NCBI GenBank assembly: GCA_902809985.1
Contig: CADDXC010000001.1
Span: 992,001 to 1,056,000 of the forward strand
DNA: 64,000 nucleotides
Origin: Clostridiaceae bacterium BL-3
GTDB lineage: Bacteria > Bacillota > Clostridia > Clostridiales > Clostridiaceae
Reading direction: 5' to 3'
In this document: piece by piece, positions 25,797 to 35,368 of the stretch
Numbering within the stretch: position 1 is the stretch's first letter
Layout of the letters: every line of letters starts with the position of its first letter
The notes under the pieces: model-generated
Databases searched by the model: none
The model's input: the letters and a program-made list of their open reading frames with translations, nothing else
Told to the model about the DNA's origin: nothing
Program-made: the position numbers and the translations under genes

Positions 25797-27197
25797 GTGA
25801 ATCTATTGAGGAAAAAAACTGTGGAGGATTTTAGGGTTTCCGTGAAAAAAAGCGGGCTCAGAAAAAAATTGAATTATTTTGATCTTGCAGCTTTGGGAAT
25901 TGGTTCTGTGGTTGGAACTGGTATATTTGTATCTACGGGGCAAGGAGCACAGTTGGCAGGTCCTGCTATTACAATTTCATTTGCCATAGCAGCTATTACA
26001 AGTGCACTTTGTGCACTTACCTATTCAGAACTTGCTACAATGTTTCCAGTAGCAGGGAGCACTTATTCTTATTGTTATGTAGCTTTTGGTGAGATTGTGG
26101 CATGGATTATCGGATGGAATCTAATGCTGGAATATCTTGTTTCTGGAGCAGCAGTCGCTTCTGGTTGGTCAGGAACTTTTGTTGGAGTACTGAAAGCCTG
26201 TGGTATTAATTTACCCTATCAGCTGACTAATTCTCCGTTGGCAGGAGGTATAGTGGATTTGCCTTCTATTATAATTGTGGCAATTATAACTTGGGTATTG
26301 TACATTGGAGTCACTCAGAGCTCTAAAGTAAATAATATTATAGTTGTTATAAAAGTGTTAGTGATATTTATATTCATATTTATCGGTGTAACACATATAA
26401 ACCCTGCAAATTATCATCCTTTTGCACCTTATGGATTCAAGGGTATAATGTCTGGAGCCGCCATTATATTTTTTGCTTTTATAGGTTTTGATTCAGTATC
26501 TACTGCAGCGGAAGAAACGGCTAATCCCAAAAGAGATGTCCCTATTGGGCTTGCTATTTGTCTGGGATTGGTCATAGTATTGTATATAGCTGTTTCAACT
26601 ATACTTACAGGAATGGTACCTTTTAAATCCATTGACTTAAATAATGCTCTTCCAGGAGCTCTTGCTAGAGTGGGCATTAACTGGGGATCTGCATTAGTTG
26701 GTGTTGGAGCTGTTGTTGGAATGATTTCAACTATTCTTGTAATATTATATGGGCAAATTAGAATATTTATGGTTATGGCAAGAGATGGACTACTTCCTGA
26801 AGTATTTTCTAAAGTGAATGACAAACACAGGACTCCGGGTACATGTACTATAATAACTGGAATAATAACTGCTATAATATGTGGATTTTTCCCTTTAACT
26901 GTAATTATAGACCTATGTAATATTGGAACACTGTCAGCTTTTTTATTTGTGTCTATAGGAGTTATTATACTGAGAAAAACCATGCCTGATGTGGAAAGAA
27001 AGTTTAGATGTCCAGCAGTCCCATTTACGCCAATTTTGACAATAATATTTTGTCTGTATCTCATGCTAAGTCTTCCAGGTGTTACTTGGGTTAGATTTGC
27101 AATATGGACGGGAGCAGGATTATTGGTGTATTTCATCTACGGTATGAGGTACAGTATATTAAATGATGAAAAACGTACTCTTAAAAATAAAAGCTAG
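25797..27197 (+). CDS. APC-family amino acid permease, probably histidine
   Basis: A membrane transporter of the amino acid-polyamine-organocation superfamily, about 466 residues and 12 hydrophobic helices. The helix-1 motif GIGSVVGTGIFVSTGQ is the APC substrate/ion-binding break, and AFIGFDSVSTAAEETANPKRD is the family signature after helix 6. It resembles the cationic amino acid transporter branch (YfnA-like). It lies 25 bases downstream of hutH and ends the run before a strong terminator, so histidine uptake is inferred. GTG 25797 is preferred (AAGGGGGA six bases upstream); TTG 25791 sits on that site. Confidence 0.85.
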   Translation: MNLLRKKTVEDFRVSVKKSGLRKKLNYFDLAALGIGSVVGTGIFVSTGQGAQLAGPAITISFAIAAITSALCALTYSELATMFPVAGSTYSYCYVAFGEIVAWIIGWNLMLEYLVSGAAVASGWSGTFVGVLKACGINLPYQLTNSPLAGGIVDLPSIIIVAIITWVLYIGVTQSSKVNNIIVVIKVLVIFIFIFIGVTHINPANYHPFAPYGFKGIMSGAAIIFFAFIGFDSVSTAAEETANPKRDVPIGLAICLGLVIVLYIAVSTILTGMVPFKSIDLNNALPGALARVGINWGSALVGVGAVVGMISTILVILYGQIRIFMVMARDGLLPEVFSKVNDKHRTPGTCTIITGIITAIICGFFPLTVIIDLCNIGTLSAFLFVSIGVIILRKTMPDVERKFRCPAVPFTPILTIIFCLYLMLSLPGVTWVRFAIWTGAGLLVYFIYGMRYSILNDEKRTLKNKS

Positions 27198-27231
27198 TAT
27201 AAAATAAAAGTTTGCTAAATTAAAATTATCT

Positions 27232-27276
27232 AAAAAGCACAGGTTTTGATTTCAAGTCAAAATCTGTGCTTTTTTA
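27232..27276 (+). terminator. Strong terminator ending the hut transcription unit
   Basis: An 18-bp stem (AAAAAGCACAGGTTTTGA with TCAAAATCTGTGCTTTTT, one G-U) with a short loop, then more Ts. Confidence 0.9.
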
Positions 27277-27434
27277 AAAGTTCAGAGATAAATTTTTTAT
27301 TTTACATAAGATATTTACCAATGAAAATATTATGACAGCTGTTTAATTTACATTATAAATATTATGTAAATTAAAAACAATGTAAACCAAATAAAGTATA
27401 TAATAAAAATAGAACATAAAAGGAGCTGATAAAA

Positions 27435-28613
27435 TTGACCGAAAAATTATTTTATAAAGACGCATATTTAAAAGAATGTAGATCAAAAATAGTACGGATA
27501 TTAGAAGAAGATGATAAAATAAAAGTGGTTTTAGATAAGACCATATTTTATCCAGAAGGTGGGGGACAGCCTTCTGATACAGGTACTATTGATGGCTTAA
27601 AGGTAAATTATGTATATGAGGACAATGGAGTTATATATCACTGTATTGAAGGTAAACCCAAAAATAAATGTGTAACCTGTAAAATTGATTTTAAAAAGAG
27701 ATTTGATTATATGCAGCAGCATTCTGGAGAACACCTATTATCTGGAGTTATATTTACTTTATTCAATGGAAACAATAGAGGATTTCATCTGGGGGAAGAT
27801 CATGTAACGGTAGATATTGATATAGAACCTATGGATGAGAACATGATAAACAGAATAGAGAATTTAGTAAATGAATGTATTTATAAAAATCGAACTATAA
27901 AAACTTATGTGGTTTCAAGGAAAGAAAGTTTGAAATTTCCTTTAAGAAAGCAAGTTAAGGAAGGTGTAGAAAATGTGAGGATAGTTCAAGCACTCAATAT
28001 GGATTGCTGTGCCTGCTGTGGCACTCATGTATTAAGAACTGGCGAAATAGGTATATTGAAAATACTGAAGGCAGAAAAGTATAAAAAGATGACTAGAATA
28101 TATTTTAAGTGCGGCAATAGAGCATTAGCGGATTTTCAGAAAGAACATAAAATAATCATGGATTTAAGCAAAGATTTTTCAACAGAGATTTTTCACATAG
28201 AAGACAGGGTAAATTTTGAAAAAAATGAAATTAAAGAACTTCTAACAGAAAACAAGGATATGAAAAAAACCCTAGCTAGATATGAGGTAAAGGATATTAT
28301 TAAAGATAAAACTTCGAATATAATTTTAAAGGGATATGATGATAAGAAATTTGAGGAAATTAAACTTATAGCTTCTGTTATTTTAGAGGAGGAGTCGGAG
28401 AAATATATATTGATTTTGTATTCAAATATAGATAAGAGAATATTGTTTATAAATAATTTGAAAAATGAAATCAACTGCGGAAAGCTGTTTAAAGATAATA
28501 TAAAAAGTTTTAATGGGAAGGGTGGCGGAAATGCTTACCAGGCACAGGGAATATTTTTAAATAATAATGATATTGCAAGCTTTTCAAATTTCCTGTATTC
28601 TAAAGTGGTATAA
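27435..28613 (+). CDS. Alanyl-tRNA editing protein, AlaX-type with DHHA1 domain
   Basis: A stand-alone relative of the AlaRS editing domain that hydrolyses mischarged Ser- or Gly-tRNA-Ala. The 392-residue product has an N-terminal OB-like part (FYPEGGGQPSDTG), then the zinc motif HSGEHLLSG (HxxxH) and CCACCGTH (Cys/His), followed by a coiled-coil segment near residues 250-285 and a C-terminal DHHA1-like region with SFNGKGGGNAYQAQG. This is the long AlaX form. There is no aminoacylation domain. TTG 27435 follows AGGAG with nine bases spacing. It is followed by a small membrane protein gene 19 bases on. Confidence 0.9.
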   Translation: MTEKLFYKDAYLKECRSKIVRILEEDDKIKVVLDKTIFYPEGGGQPSDTGTIDGLKVNYVYEDNGVIYHCIEGKPKNKCVTCKIDFKKRFDYMQQHSGEHLLSGVIFTLFNGNNRGFHLGEDHVTVDIDIEPMDENMINRIENLVNECIYKNRTIKTYVVSRKESLKFPLRKQVKEGVENVRIVQALNMDCCACCGTHVLRTGEIGILKILKAEKYKKMTRIYFKCGNRALADFQKEHKIIMDLSKDFSTEIFHIEDRVNFEKNEIKELLTENKDMKKTLARYEVKDIIKDKTSNIILKGYDDKKFEEIKLIASVILEEESEKYILILYSNIDKRILFINNLKNEINCGKLFKDNIKSFNGKGGGNAYQAQGIFLNNNDIASFSNFLYSKVV

Positions 28614-28632
28614 TCAAATTTTAAGAAATTAG

Positions 28633-29163
28633 GTGAAATGTTTGTATTTTGATAATGTATTAAAAATAATGTTATCTATGGCTTTAATAGCACAGCTTTT
28701 TTTATCTTTTGTGAAAGGAAGATCCTTTAAAAGAGATTATGGAAAAAATATTTTAATACTGGAATGGAGTTCTGAAAGAAGAAAAGCTCTATCTTTGATT
28801 TTTATAGGACTTGTGATATATATAATTTACATATTGGTGACAGGTTATTTTTCAATACTTTCTGTATTGATTGTTGCCTATATATTGGTTAGTGTTTATG
28901 ATTTCAGCAAGATAAAAATAATCACTTCGAAGGGAATAGGTGAAAAGAGTTTTTATAGTAATGCATATTATAATTTTACTTACTGGGAAAATATTGTTCA
29001 ATGGAAATGGATGGAGAATAGAAAAAACATATTGATATTTAAATTAAAAAGAAAAAATAAAATAAAAACAAACGATTGGAAGGTACTTCCTTCTGAAATA
29101 AAGGAGGTAGAAAAATGTTTTTCTACAAATGCTTTTACTTCAGAGGATCAAGATAACATTTAG
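28633..29163 (+). CDS. Small membrane protein with PH-like cytoplasmic part
   Basis: A 176-residue protein, not firmly recognised. There is an N-terminal hydrophobic helix (MLSMALIAQLFLSFV), then a pair of helices at about residues 52-88 (ALSLIFIGLVIYIIYILV and ILSVLIVAYILVSVY), and a C-terminal stretch ITSKGIGEKSFYSNAYYNFT...WENIVQWKW that resembles bacterial PH-like (DUF5673-type) domains. No catalytic motif is seen. It follows the AlaX gene closely and is convergent with tcdA. The start is uncertain: GTG 28633 is the longest, while TTG 28642 is better spaced from AGGTG. Confidence 0.6.
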   Translation: MKCLYFDNVLKIMLSMALIAQLFLSFVKGRSFKRDYGKNILILEWSSERRKALSLIFIGLVIYIIYILVTGYFSILSVLIVAYILVSVYDFSKIKIITSKGIGEKSFYSNAYYNFTYWENIVQWKWMENRKNILIFKLKRKNKIKTNDWKVLPSEIKEVEKCFSTNAFTSEDQDNI

Positions 29164-29178
29164 TAAATAGTTCTGTTT

Positions 29179-29949
29179 TTACTGATGATTATTGTATCCA
29201 TATATTATATCTTTAATTACTTCTCCACCTATTATCATTCCTGCTACAGGAGGCACGAAAGAATTGCTTGCAGGTATTTGACGCTTGGCAAGACATTTTC
29301 TAGAGCCCCCTATACAGACACAGCCTTCTTTGCAGGTTACCACTTCATCAATTTTAGGTTTTTGAGGAACTTCCTCGGAATATAAGACCTTTAATTCCCT
29401 TACCCCTCTTTTTTTCAATTCACGCCGCATTACCTTGGCTAAAGGACATATTTTTGTATCGTATATATCTGATATTTTAAATTGAGTCGGATCCATTTTA
29501 TTTCCAGCTCCCATACAACTTATTACATTTATATTGTGAGACTTGCACCAGAGTACTAAAGATATCTTAGAAGATACTGTATCAACTGTATCCACTACAT
29601 AGTCTGTATTATCTGGTATAATCTCATTTATATTGTCATCTTTTACAAATGTACGATAAGTTTCTACTCTGCAATTTGGATTTATGTCTAAAACTCTGTC
29701 TTTTAAGACATCTACTTTATATTTACCTATTGTATGAAAGTTGGCTTGTATTTGCCTGTTTATATTGGTTAGGCAGACAGTGTCATCGTCTACGAGTACT
29801 AGGTGACCTATACCACTTCTGGCAAGTGATTCAAGAGTAAACCCACCTACGCCACCTAATCCAAATATTACTACGGTACTTTCTCTTAATTTTTGCAAAG
29901 CCTTTGTACCAATTAACAGTTCAGTTCTTGAAAATGCATGTTGTTTCAT
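29179..29949 (-). CDS. tcdA: tRNA threonylcarbamoyladenosine dehydratase
   Basis: A ThiF/E1-like ATP-dependent enzyme that cyclises t6A37 of ANN-decoding tRNAs to ct6A. The 256-residue protein has the nucleotide loop FGLGGVGGFTLESLARSGIG, the DxD-type segment VDDDTVCLTNINRQ, DTVDTVSSK, and late Cys-containing elements (CKEGCVCIGGSRK). It lacks the rhodanese or MoeZ-like fusion. RBS AAGAGGAGATC precedes ATG 29949. It stands alone, convergent with the preceding small membrane protein gene. Confidence 0.93.
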   Translation of the reverse strand: MKQHAFSRTELLIGTKALQKLRESTVVIFGLGGVGGFTLESLARSGIGHLVLVDDDTVCLTNINRQIQANFHTIGKYKVDVLKDRVLDINPNCRVETYRTFVKDDNINEIIPDNTDYVVDTVDTVSSKISLVLWCKSHNINVISCMGAGNKMDPTQFKISDIYDTKICPLAKVMRRELKKRGVRELKVLYSEEVPQKPKIDEVVTCKEGCVCIGGSRKCLAKRQIPASNSFVPPVAGMIIGGEVIKDIIYGYNNHQ

Positions 29950-30172
29950 TAAAAGATCTCCTCTTAACTATAAAATGTTGATGATTAATACCATATAAAA
30001 TTATATAGTTTTAAATTCTTTTAAGCAATAGATTTTATATTATATACATTGAACTTAATCTAAAATTATGTATTAACTATTAATTTTTTACCAAACATTG
30101 AATAGTTTAGGACAATAAATTATAATTATATGTAATTGAATACAGCCCAGGAATATTGGAGGTGCTTTGATA

Positions 30173-31000
30173 ATGAAAATAGGCTTGTGCCAGATGATGG
30201 TTTCAAAGTCAAGTAAAAAGGATAATTTAAAAAGAGCTCAATATATGATTCATGAAGCAGTGCACAGAGGGGCTGAGATAGTAGCTCTGCCCGAAATTTT
30301 TAACTGCTATTATAATCTCAAATATTTTAGAGAATATGCAGAAAGTTCCAGTAATTATGGTGAGACTTTAAATATGTTATCTTCTACAGCAAGGGAACTT
30401 GGAATATATTTAATAGGAGGATCTATACCTGAAATTGATGAAAAAGATAATCTATATAATACCTCCTTTATTTTCGATGAAAGTGGGAAATTAGCTGAAA
30501 AGTATAGAAAAATACACTTGTTTGATGTGAATATACAGGGCAAGATAAATTTTAAGGAATCCGATATTTTAACTCCAGGAAATAGAATGCCGGTGATAGA
30601 TACAAGGTGGGGGAAAATAGGTGTAATTATTTGCTTTGATATAAGATTTTCAGAACTTGTAAGGATTATGGCACTTAAGGGTGCAAAAATTATATTTGTT
30701 CCTGCAGTTTTTAATATGACTACAGGCCCTGATCACTGGGAGACTTTATTTAGAAGCAGAGCTATGGACAACCAACTTTATATGGTGGGTATATCTCCAG
30801 CAAGAAACATGAATTATTCCTATGTTGCTTATGGAAAATCTCTTGTAGCAGATCCCTGGGGAAAAATAATAAATATATTAGATGAAAAAGAGGGAATACT
30901 AATATCAGAATTGAATTTAGATTATATAGAGAAGGTTAGAAGTTCTCTGCCTATTTTAAAAAATGTAAGGAAAGATATATACAGAAATTTATTGTTGTAA
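30173..31000 (+). CDS. Carbon-nitrogen hydrolase (nitrilase superfamily, omega-amidase-like)
   Basis: A 275-residue cytosolic amidase of the nitrilase superfamily. The Glu-Lys-Cys catalytic triad is visible: Glu in IVALPEIFNC, Lys in EKYRKIHLFD, Cys in GVIICFDIRFSE. HLFDVNIQGKINFKESD and SPARNMNYSYVAYGKS match the Nit2/omega-amidase branch, which hydrolyses alpha-ketoglutaramate or alpha-ketosuccinamate. The exact substrate is not certain. GGAGG lies at 30158-30162, favouring ATG 30173 over TTG 30167. A single gene; a repeated hairpin follows. Confidence 0.85.
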   Translation: MKIGLCQMMVSKSSKKDNLKRAQYMIHEAVHRGAEIVALPEIFNCYYNLKYFREYAESSSNYGETLNMLSSTARELGIYLIGGSIPEIDEKDNLYNTSFIFDESGKLAEKYRKIHLFDVNIQGKINFKESDILTPGNRMPVIDTRWGKIGVIICFDIRFSELVRIMALKGAKIIFVPAVFNMTTGPDHWETLFRSRAMDNQLYMVGISPARNMNYSYVAYGKSLVADPWGKIINILDEKEGILISELNLDYIEKVRSSLPILKNVRKDIYRNLLL

Positions 31001-31006
31001 ATTTTT

Positions 31007-31056
31007 AGGTTCAGATGGAGTCTGATTATGAAAAATGATTTCATCCACCTGAACCT
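31007..31056. repeat. Second copy of the GGTTCAGATGGAG intergenic hairpin
   Basis: AGGTTCAGATGGA (31007-31019) faces TCCACCTGAACCT (31044-31056) across a 24-base loop. The arms match those at 16768-16817, but the loops differ and there is no T-tract here, so it is not a classical terminator. Confidence 0.7.
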
Positions 31057-31108
31057 CAGAAAAGTTTATCAAGACGTTACAATCAAATATTAAAATAAAG
31101 ATGCGTTA

Positions 31109-31690
31109 TTACAATTTTATGGTGTTGTCCGAGGAATTCATTTTTTCAACTATGCTGTACATATTAGTTATTTCACCTACAACAAGTTTTTCCTTTAAGC
31201 CATAGAAGTCAAGACAAGTTCCGCAACTATAAATATGTACTCCTTTTTCTTCTAATACTTTTAAATTATCTATGGAATCAGAACCTTCTGTGGTCAATTT
31301 GACTCCTCCATTTAAAAATATTAAATCAGTTGGTAAATTGTTGCTTTCAGTCAATGCATACAAATAGCTCTTTATTAAAATTGCTCCAAGTTTGTCATCG
31401 CCAAGCCCCAGTTTATCATTGGATATGACTATAGTTAGCTTTCTATCATCGAAATTCATTGGTTGACAGCTATCTGCATTCTTTGTAATAGTTATATAAT
31501 ATAGATTGTCTTTTTGTTTTGCCTCGCTGACAAAACCATTACTCTTTGCGAATTTTAACAGATTACTTTTAGAAACGTCGTTGTCTACAATGACAGTAGC
31601 AGTTCCTTCTTTTATTGAATCAAAATACTTTTTGGTGTTTATCACCGGTTGAGGACACTGTAAACCCTTGCAGTCTATTATATGTTCCAT
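31109..31690 (-). CDS. yedF: Sulfurtransferase-like selenium metabolism protein YedF
   Basis: A 193-residue fusion of an N-terminal TusA/SirA-like domain, with CKGLQCPQPVINTKK carrying the CPxP motif, and a C-terminal DsrE-like domain with SCGTCLDFYGLKEKL. This is the YedF form associated with selenium or sulfur donation. It often accompanies selenophosphate synthase, but no selD is in this window. It is transcribed alone on the minus strand, with GAAAGGTGG upstream of ATG 31690. Cytosolic. The biochemical role of the family is incompletely established. Confidence 0.88.
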   Translation of the reverse strand: MEHIIDCKGLQCPQPVINTKKYFDSIKEGTATVIVDNDVSKSNLLKFAKSNGFVSEAKQKDNLYYITITKNADSCQPMNFDDRKLTIVISNDKLGLGDDKLGAILIKSYLYALTESNNLPTDLIFLNGGVKLTTEGSDSIDNLKVLEEKGVHIYSCGTCLDFYGLKEKLVVGEITNMYSIVEKMNSSDNTIKL

Positions 31691-31955
31691 TAACGTACCA
31701 CCTTTCAGAATTTATATTATTAGAAATTAAAATTTGCTCAAATAAATTATAGCATAGGGTAAATACATATATTATATTTTTTATCAATATTAAATTGTAC
31801 AACTATAAAAAAATATTATATTTACGTTAATTCATACTATTCAGAATATTTCAACTTATACAGTACAATTTAAAATTTGTGTTATCATGATATACGATAT
31901 TTATGTATATTTGTTAGAGGACAATAGAATAATATATCGAGGAAGGATTTTTGTG

Positions 31956-33353
31956 ATGAAAGAGTTTATTTTTAATTTTACATTTATTTTTCAAATATCA
32001 GTTTTTACAATCACAATATACTATTTAGTACTTTCTTTATTTGGACTCTATAAAAAAAGAGATGATGGTGCCAAAAATTGTGCGCCCAATCATACTTTTG
32101 CATTGTTAGTGGCAGCTCATAATGAAGAGATGGTTATTGCAAAGATAATAGAGAGTTTAAAGGAGATAGATTATCCTAAAGATATGTATGATATTTTTGT
32201 AATTGCGGATAATTGCGATGATAGTACTGCTGATATAGCAAGAAAATATGGTGTAAATGTATATGAAAGAAAAGTTCCCGATAAAAGGGGGAAGGGATAT
32301 GCCCTTGAATGGATGTTCAATAAGATATTTAAAATGGATAGAAAATATGATTCTATAGCTATTTTTGATGCTGATAACTTGGTTTCAAAAAATTTTCTAA
32401 TGGAAATGAATTATAAACTGAACAAGGGATACAAGGTTGTTCAGGGCTATGTTGACAGTAAAAATCCAAACGATTCATGGATAACAGGTTCTTATTCAAT
32501 TTCATTTTGGACTACAAATAGGCTCTTCCAGTTGTCTAGATCAAATCTTGGATTGTCAACTCAGATTTGTGGAACCGGTTTTTGTATGGATACAGACATT
32601 CTCAGGGAACTGGGATGGGGCGCAACCTGCCTGACTGAAGATTTGGAATTTACCTGTAAATTGGTTTTAAATGGACACAAAGTTGGCTGGGCTCATAATG
32701 CAGTGGTATATGATGAAAAGCCTTTGACATTAAAACAGTCCTGGAATCAAAGAAAAAGATGGATGAAGGGTTTCACTGATGTTTCCTCTAGATTTTTCTT
32801 TAAGCTTATAAAAAAATCTATAAGAGATAGAAGTTTTACATCTCTTGATTGTGCGATATATACTATACAACCTTTTATAACATTGTTGATTGGTTTATCA
32901 GCTTTAATAACTATTTTACAGAACAATAATGAACGTGGCTTAAATATATTTGTCATAAATTCACTGTTTCTGCCGGCTTTATGGAAGATATTCAGTATAT
33001 TTCAATTTTTGATTACACCTTTTATAATGACCTTAGAATGTAAACTTTCTAAGAAAATGTTTTCTGTATTTGCATTATATTCTCTAAACATAATAGTACT
33101 TTCGTACATCTTTGGTTCTCCTACTTTTTTAGAAATGCTGCTTGGAAATATAGTATACCTGCTGATATTCGTATCCTTTATATCTTTTAACTGGGGTAAA
33201 GAGCCTCTTAAGATGTTTATATGGTATTTGCTCTATGGAATATACACTTTAACATGGATACCGATAACAATACAGGGAATATTGGACAAGAATAATAAGG
33301 AATGGGATCATACTAAACATATAAGACAGATAAGCATACAGGAAATGGAATAG
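31956..33353 (+). CDS. Membrane-bound family 2 glycosyltransferase
   Basis: A processive-type GT2 enzyme of about 465 residues. One N-terminal membrane helix (FIFQISVFTITIYYLVLSLF) is followed by a GT-A catalytic domain: VAAHNEEMVIAKIIESL, DNCDDSTADIARK, metal-binding FDADN, TEDLEF, and QRKRWMKG (the QxxRW acceptor motif). Three to four C-terminal helices follow. This plan is shared with cellulose, chitin and poly-GlcNAc synthases, so it probably makes or exports an envelope glycan; the sugar is unknown. ATG 31956 (or GTG 31953) follows GAGGAAGGA; an in-frame ATG at 31887 would add 23 residues without a ribosome site. Confidence 0.85.
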   Translation: MKEFIFNFTFIFQISVFTITIYYLVLSLFGLYKKRDDGAKNCAPNHTFALLVAAHNEEMVIAKIIESLKEIDYPKDMYDIFVIADNCDDSTADIARKYGVNVYERKVPDKRGKGYALEWMFNKIFKMDRKYDSIAIFDADNLVSKNFLMEMNYKLNKGYKVVQGYVDSKNPNDSWITGSYSISFWTTNRLFQLSRSNLGLSTQICGTGFCMDTDILRELGWGATCLTEDLEFTCKLVLNGHKVGWAHNAVVYDEKPLTLKQSWNQRKRWMKGFTDVSSRFFFKLIKKSIRDRSFTSLDCAIYTIQPFITLLIGLSALITILQNNNERGLNIFVINSLFLPALWKIFSIFQFLITPFIMTLECKLSKKMFSVFALYSLNIIVLSYIFGSPTFLEMLLGNIVYLLIFVSFISFNWGKEPLKMFIWYLLYGIYTLTWIPITIQGILDKNNKEWDHTKHIRQISIQEME

Positions 33354-33359
33354 GAAGAA

Positions 33360-33394
33360 AATCCTCGGTGATATATCATTGAGGATTGTTTTTT
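33360..33394 (+). terminator. Intrinsic terminator after the glycosyltransferase
   Basis: AATCCTC (33360-33366) pairs with GAGGATT (33381-33387), extended inward, and is followed by GTTTTTT. Confidence 0.8.
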
Positions 33395-33456
33395 AATTTA
33401 AATAAAAATTTAAAAGCTGTGAATTGTGCATTGATTAAGAATAAGGGTGATGAATT

Positions 33457-34170
33457 ATGATAGAAAGATTACAAAAATACATGTCCTATTGTGGTGTAGC
33501 TTCAAGAAGGAAGTGTGAAAATATAATATTACAGGGAAGAGTAAAAGTGAACGGCATTACTGTAAATAAATTAGGTGTGAAGATTGATGATAAAATGGAT
33601 GTAATTTCTGTAGATAATGTGATAATAAAAAAGAGGGAGAAAAAAATTTATATATTGTTAAATAAGCCAATAGGATATGTTTCTACAGTTAAAGACGATA
33701 GGGGAAGAAATACGCTGCTGGATATTGTAAAGGTAAAAGAGAGGATTTATCCAATAGGCAGATTGGATTATAATACCTCGGGGCTCATAATATTAACTAA
33801 TGACGGAGAAGTGTATAATAATATAGCTCACCCTAAGAGAGAACGAAATAAGGTATACATTGCTACATTAAGAGGCATACCATCTAATGATGCCATAGAA
33901 AAATTTAAAAATGGATTGGACATAGGTGGATATATAACTGCTGCCGCAAATTTTAAAGTAATTAATGCAAATAAAAATAAAAACGAGTCGAAAGTTAAAA
34001 TAGAGATACATGAAGGTAAAAACAGACAGATAAGAAAGATGTGTGACAAGATAGGTTGTCCTGTACTAAAATTAACTAGAATAGCCATAGGAGATATACA
34101 GTTGGGAGATTTAAAAGAAGGAAGTTGGAGATATTTGAATAAAGAAGAAATAAATTATATAAAAAAATAA
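33457..34170 (+). CDS. rluB: rRNA pseudouridine synthase, RluB/RsuA family
   Basis: Isomerises uridine in rRNA, most likely 23S U2605 by family. The 237-residue protein has an N-terminal S4 RNA-binding domain (ERLQKYMSYCGVASRRKCE) and a catalytic domain with YPIGRLDYNTSGLIILTNDGE containing the catalytic Asp, plus EGKNRQIRKMC. Start ATG 33457 follows AAGGGTGATG. Assignment as RluB rather than RluF or RsuA is by similarity of the RLDYNTSG block and length, so the exact site is less certain. Confidence 0.88.
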   Translation: MIERLQKYMSYCGVASRRKCENIILQGRVKVNGITVNKLGVKIDDKMDVISVDNVIIKKREKKIYILLNKPIGYVSTVKDDRGRNTLLDIVKVKERIYPIGRLDYNTSGLIILTNDGEVYNNIAHPKRERNKVYIATLRGIPSNDAIEKFKNGLDIGGYITAAANFKVINANKNKNESKVKIEIHEGKNRQIRKMCDKIGCPVLKLTRIAIGDIQLGDLKEGSWRYLNKEEINYIKK

Positions 34171-34301
34171 AAATGCAAATATGACAAATACTTATAAATA
34201 AAATAGATAAACAATTGAAAGATGTCTTGATAATCTAATCAATAGATGGTAAAATGAAACAAATATTGCAAAATAGATTGAGTGTGGATAGAAAGGAATG
34301 A

Positions 34302-35183
34302 ATGAAAATGGAACAGGTTAATAATCAAGATTTAATAAGGACAATTCAAATTAAATTCCCAAGATTGAGTAAAGGTCAAAAATTAATAGCCGAGTATATC
34401 TTAAAGCATTATGACAAAGCAGCATTTATGACTGCTGCAAAATTGGGTTTAAATGTAGGTGTAAGTGAATCAACGGTAGTTAGATTTGCAAATGAACTGG
34501 GATTCTCAGGATATCCCAAATTGCAGAAATCCCTTCAGGAGCTTATAAAAAATAAACTTACCACTGTACAGAGAATAGAATTGTCAAATGATTTTGTAAG
34601 TCAGGAGAGCCCTTTAAAAAGTGTTTTAAAATCTGATATGGAAAATATAAGAGCTACCCTGGAAAAAATAAATCATAAAACTTTTGATGATGTAGTGGAC
34701 AGTATATTTGAAGCTCAAAAAATATATATATTGGGCCTTAGAAGTTCTACTGCAATTGCAGATTTTTTAGGCTTTTATTTGAATTTAATATTAGATAATG
34801 TGAAGGTGGTTGGATATGGAATAAGTGATATCTTTGAGCAGATGATAAATTTAAAGGAAGGAGATTTAGTCATAGGAATAGGATTTCCTAGATATGCGGT
34901 GAGAACTATTGAAGCACTGGCCTTTGCTAAGAGTAGAAATGCTAAAATAATAGCTATTACTGACAGCTTATTGTCACCTCTTGCAGCTAGATCTGATTAT
35001 ACATTAATTGCTCAAAGCAATATGGCTTCGTTTGTAGATTCATTGGTAGCACCTTTAAGCGTAATCAACGCATTGATTATTGCTGTAGGATTACGAGAAA
35101 AAGAAAAAATATCCTCTACATTTTCAGATTTGGAAGATATCTGGAAAGAATACCAGGTTTACTCATTTAAAGATCAAAATTAG
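34302..35183 (+). CDS. RpiR/MurR-family transcriptional regulator
   Basis: A 293-residue regulator. An N-terminal HTH_6 domain (LSKGQKLIAEYILKHYDKA, VSESTVVRFANELGFSGYP) is followed by a C-terminal SIS sugar-phosphate-binding domain (IYILGLRSSTAIADFLGFYL, VIGIGFPRYAVRTIE, IIAITDSLLSPLA). Regulators of this family respond to phosphosugars and repress or activate sugar, amino sugar or central metabolic genes. It lies 185 bases upstream of gdhA and in the same direction, with no clear terminator. The target and effector are unknown. Confidence 0.9.
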   Translation: MKMEQVNNQDLIRTIQIKFPRLSKGQKLIAEYILKHYDKAAFMTAAKLGLNVGVSESTVVRFANELGFSGYPKLQKSLQELIKNKLTTVQRIELSNDFVSQESPLKSVLKSDMENIRATLEKINHKTFDDVVDSIFEAQKIYILGLRSSTAIADFLGFYLNLILDNVKVVGYGISDIFEQMINLKEGDLVIGIGFPRYAVRTIEALAFAKSRNAKIIAITDSLLSPLAARSDYTLIAQSNMASFVDSLVAPLSVINALIIAVGLREKEKISSTFSDLEDIWKEYQVYSFKDQN

Positions 35184-35368
35184 CTAAAATTAGGAAAATT
35201 GAATAATATGCAATAATTTATTAAATTATTAAAAGATTTTATGTAATTTTAAGAAGGAATTTTGAATTTTATATAGAATACTTTTATATAAGATAAATTA
35301 AAAATGTCTTAATTCTGTAATTTAATAAATAAGTGATTAATAATCACACAAGGAGGGTGTTACCACTT

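Noticed and set aside
31007-31056. Ordinary terminator after the nitrilase gene
   Set aside because: The stem lacks a T-tract on either strand; it was listed as a repeat instead.
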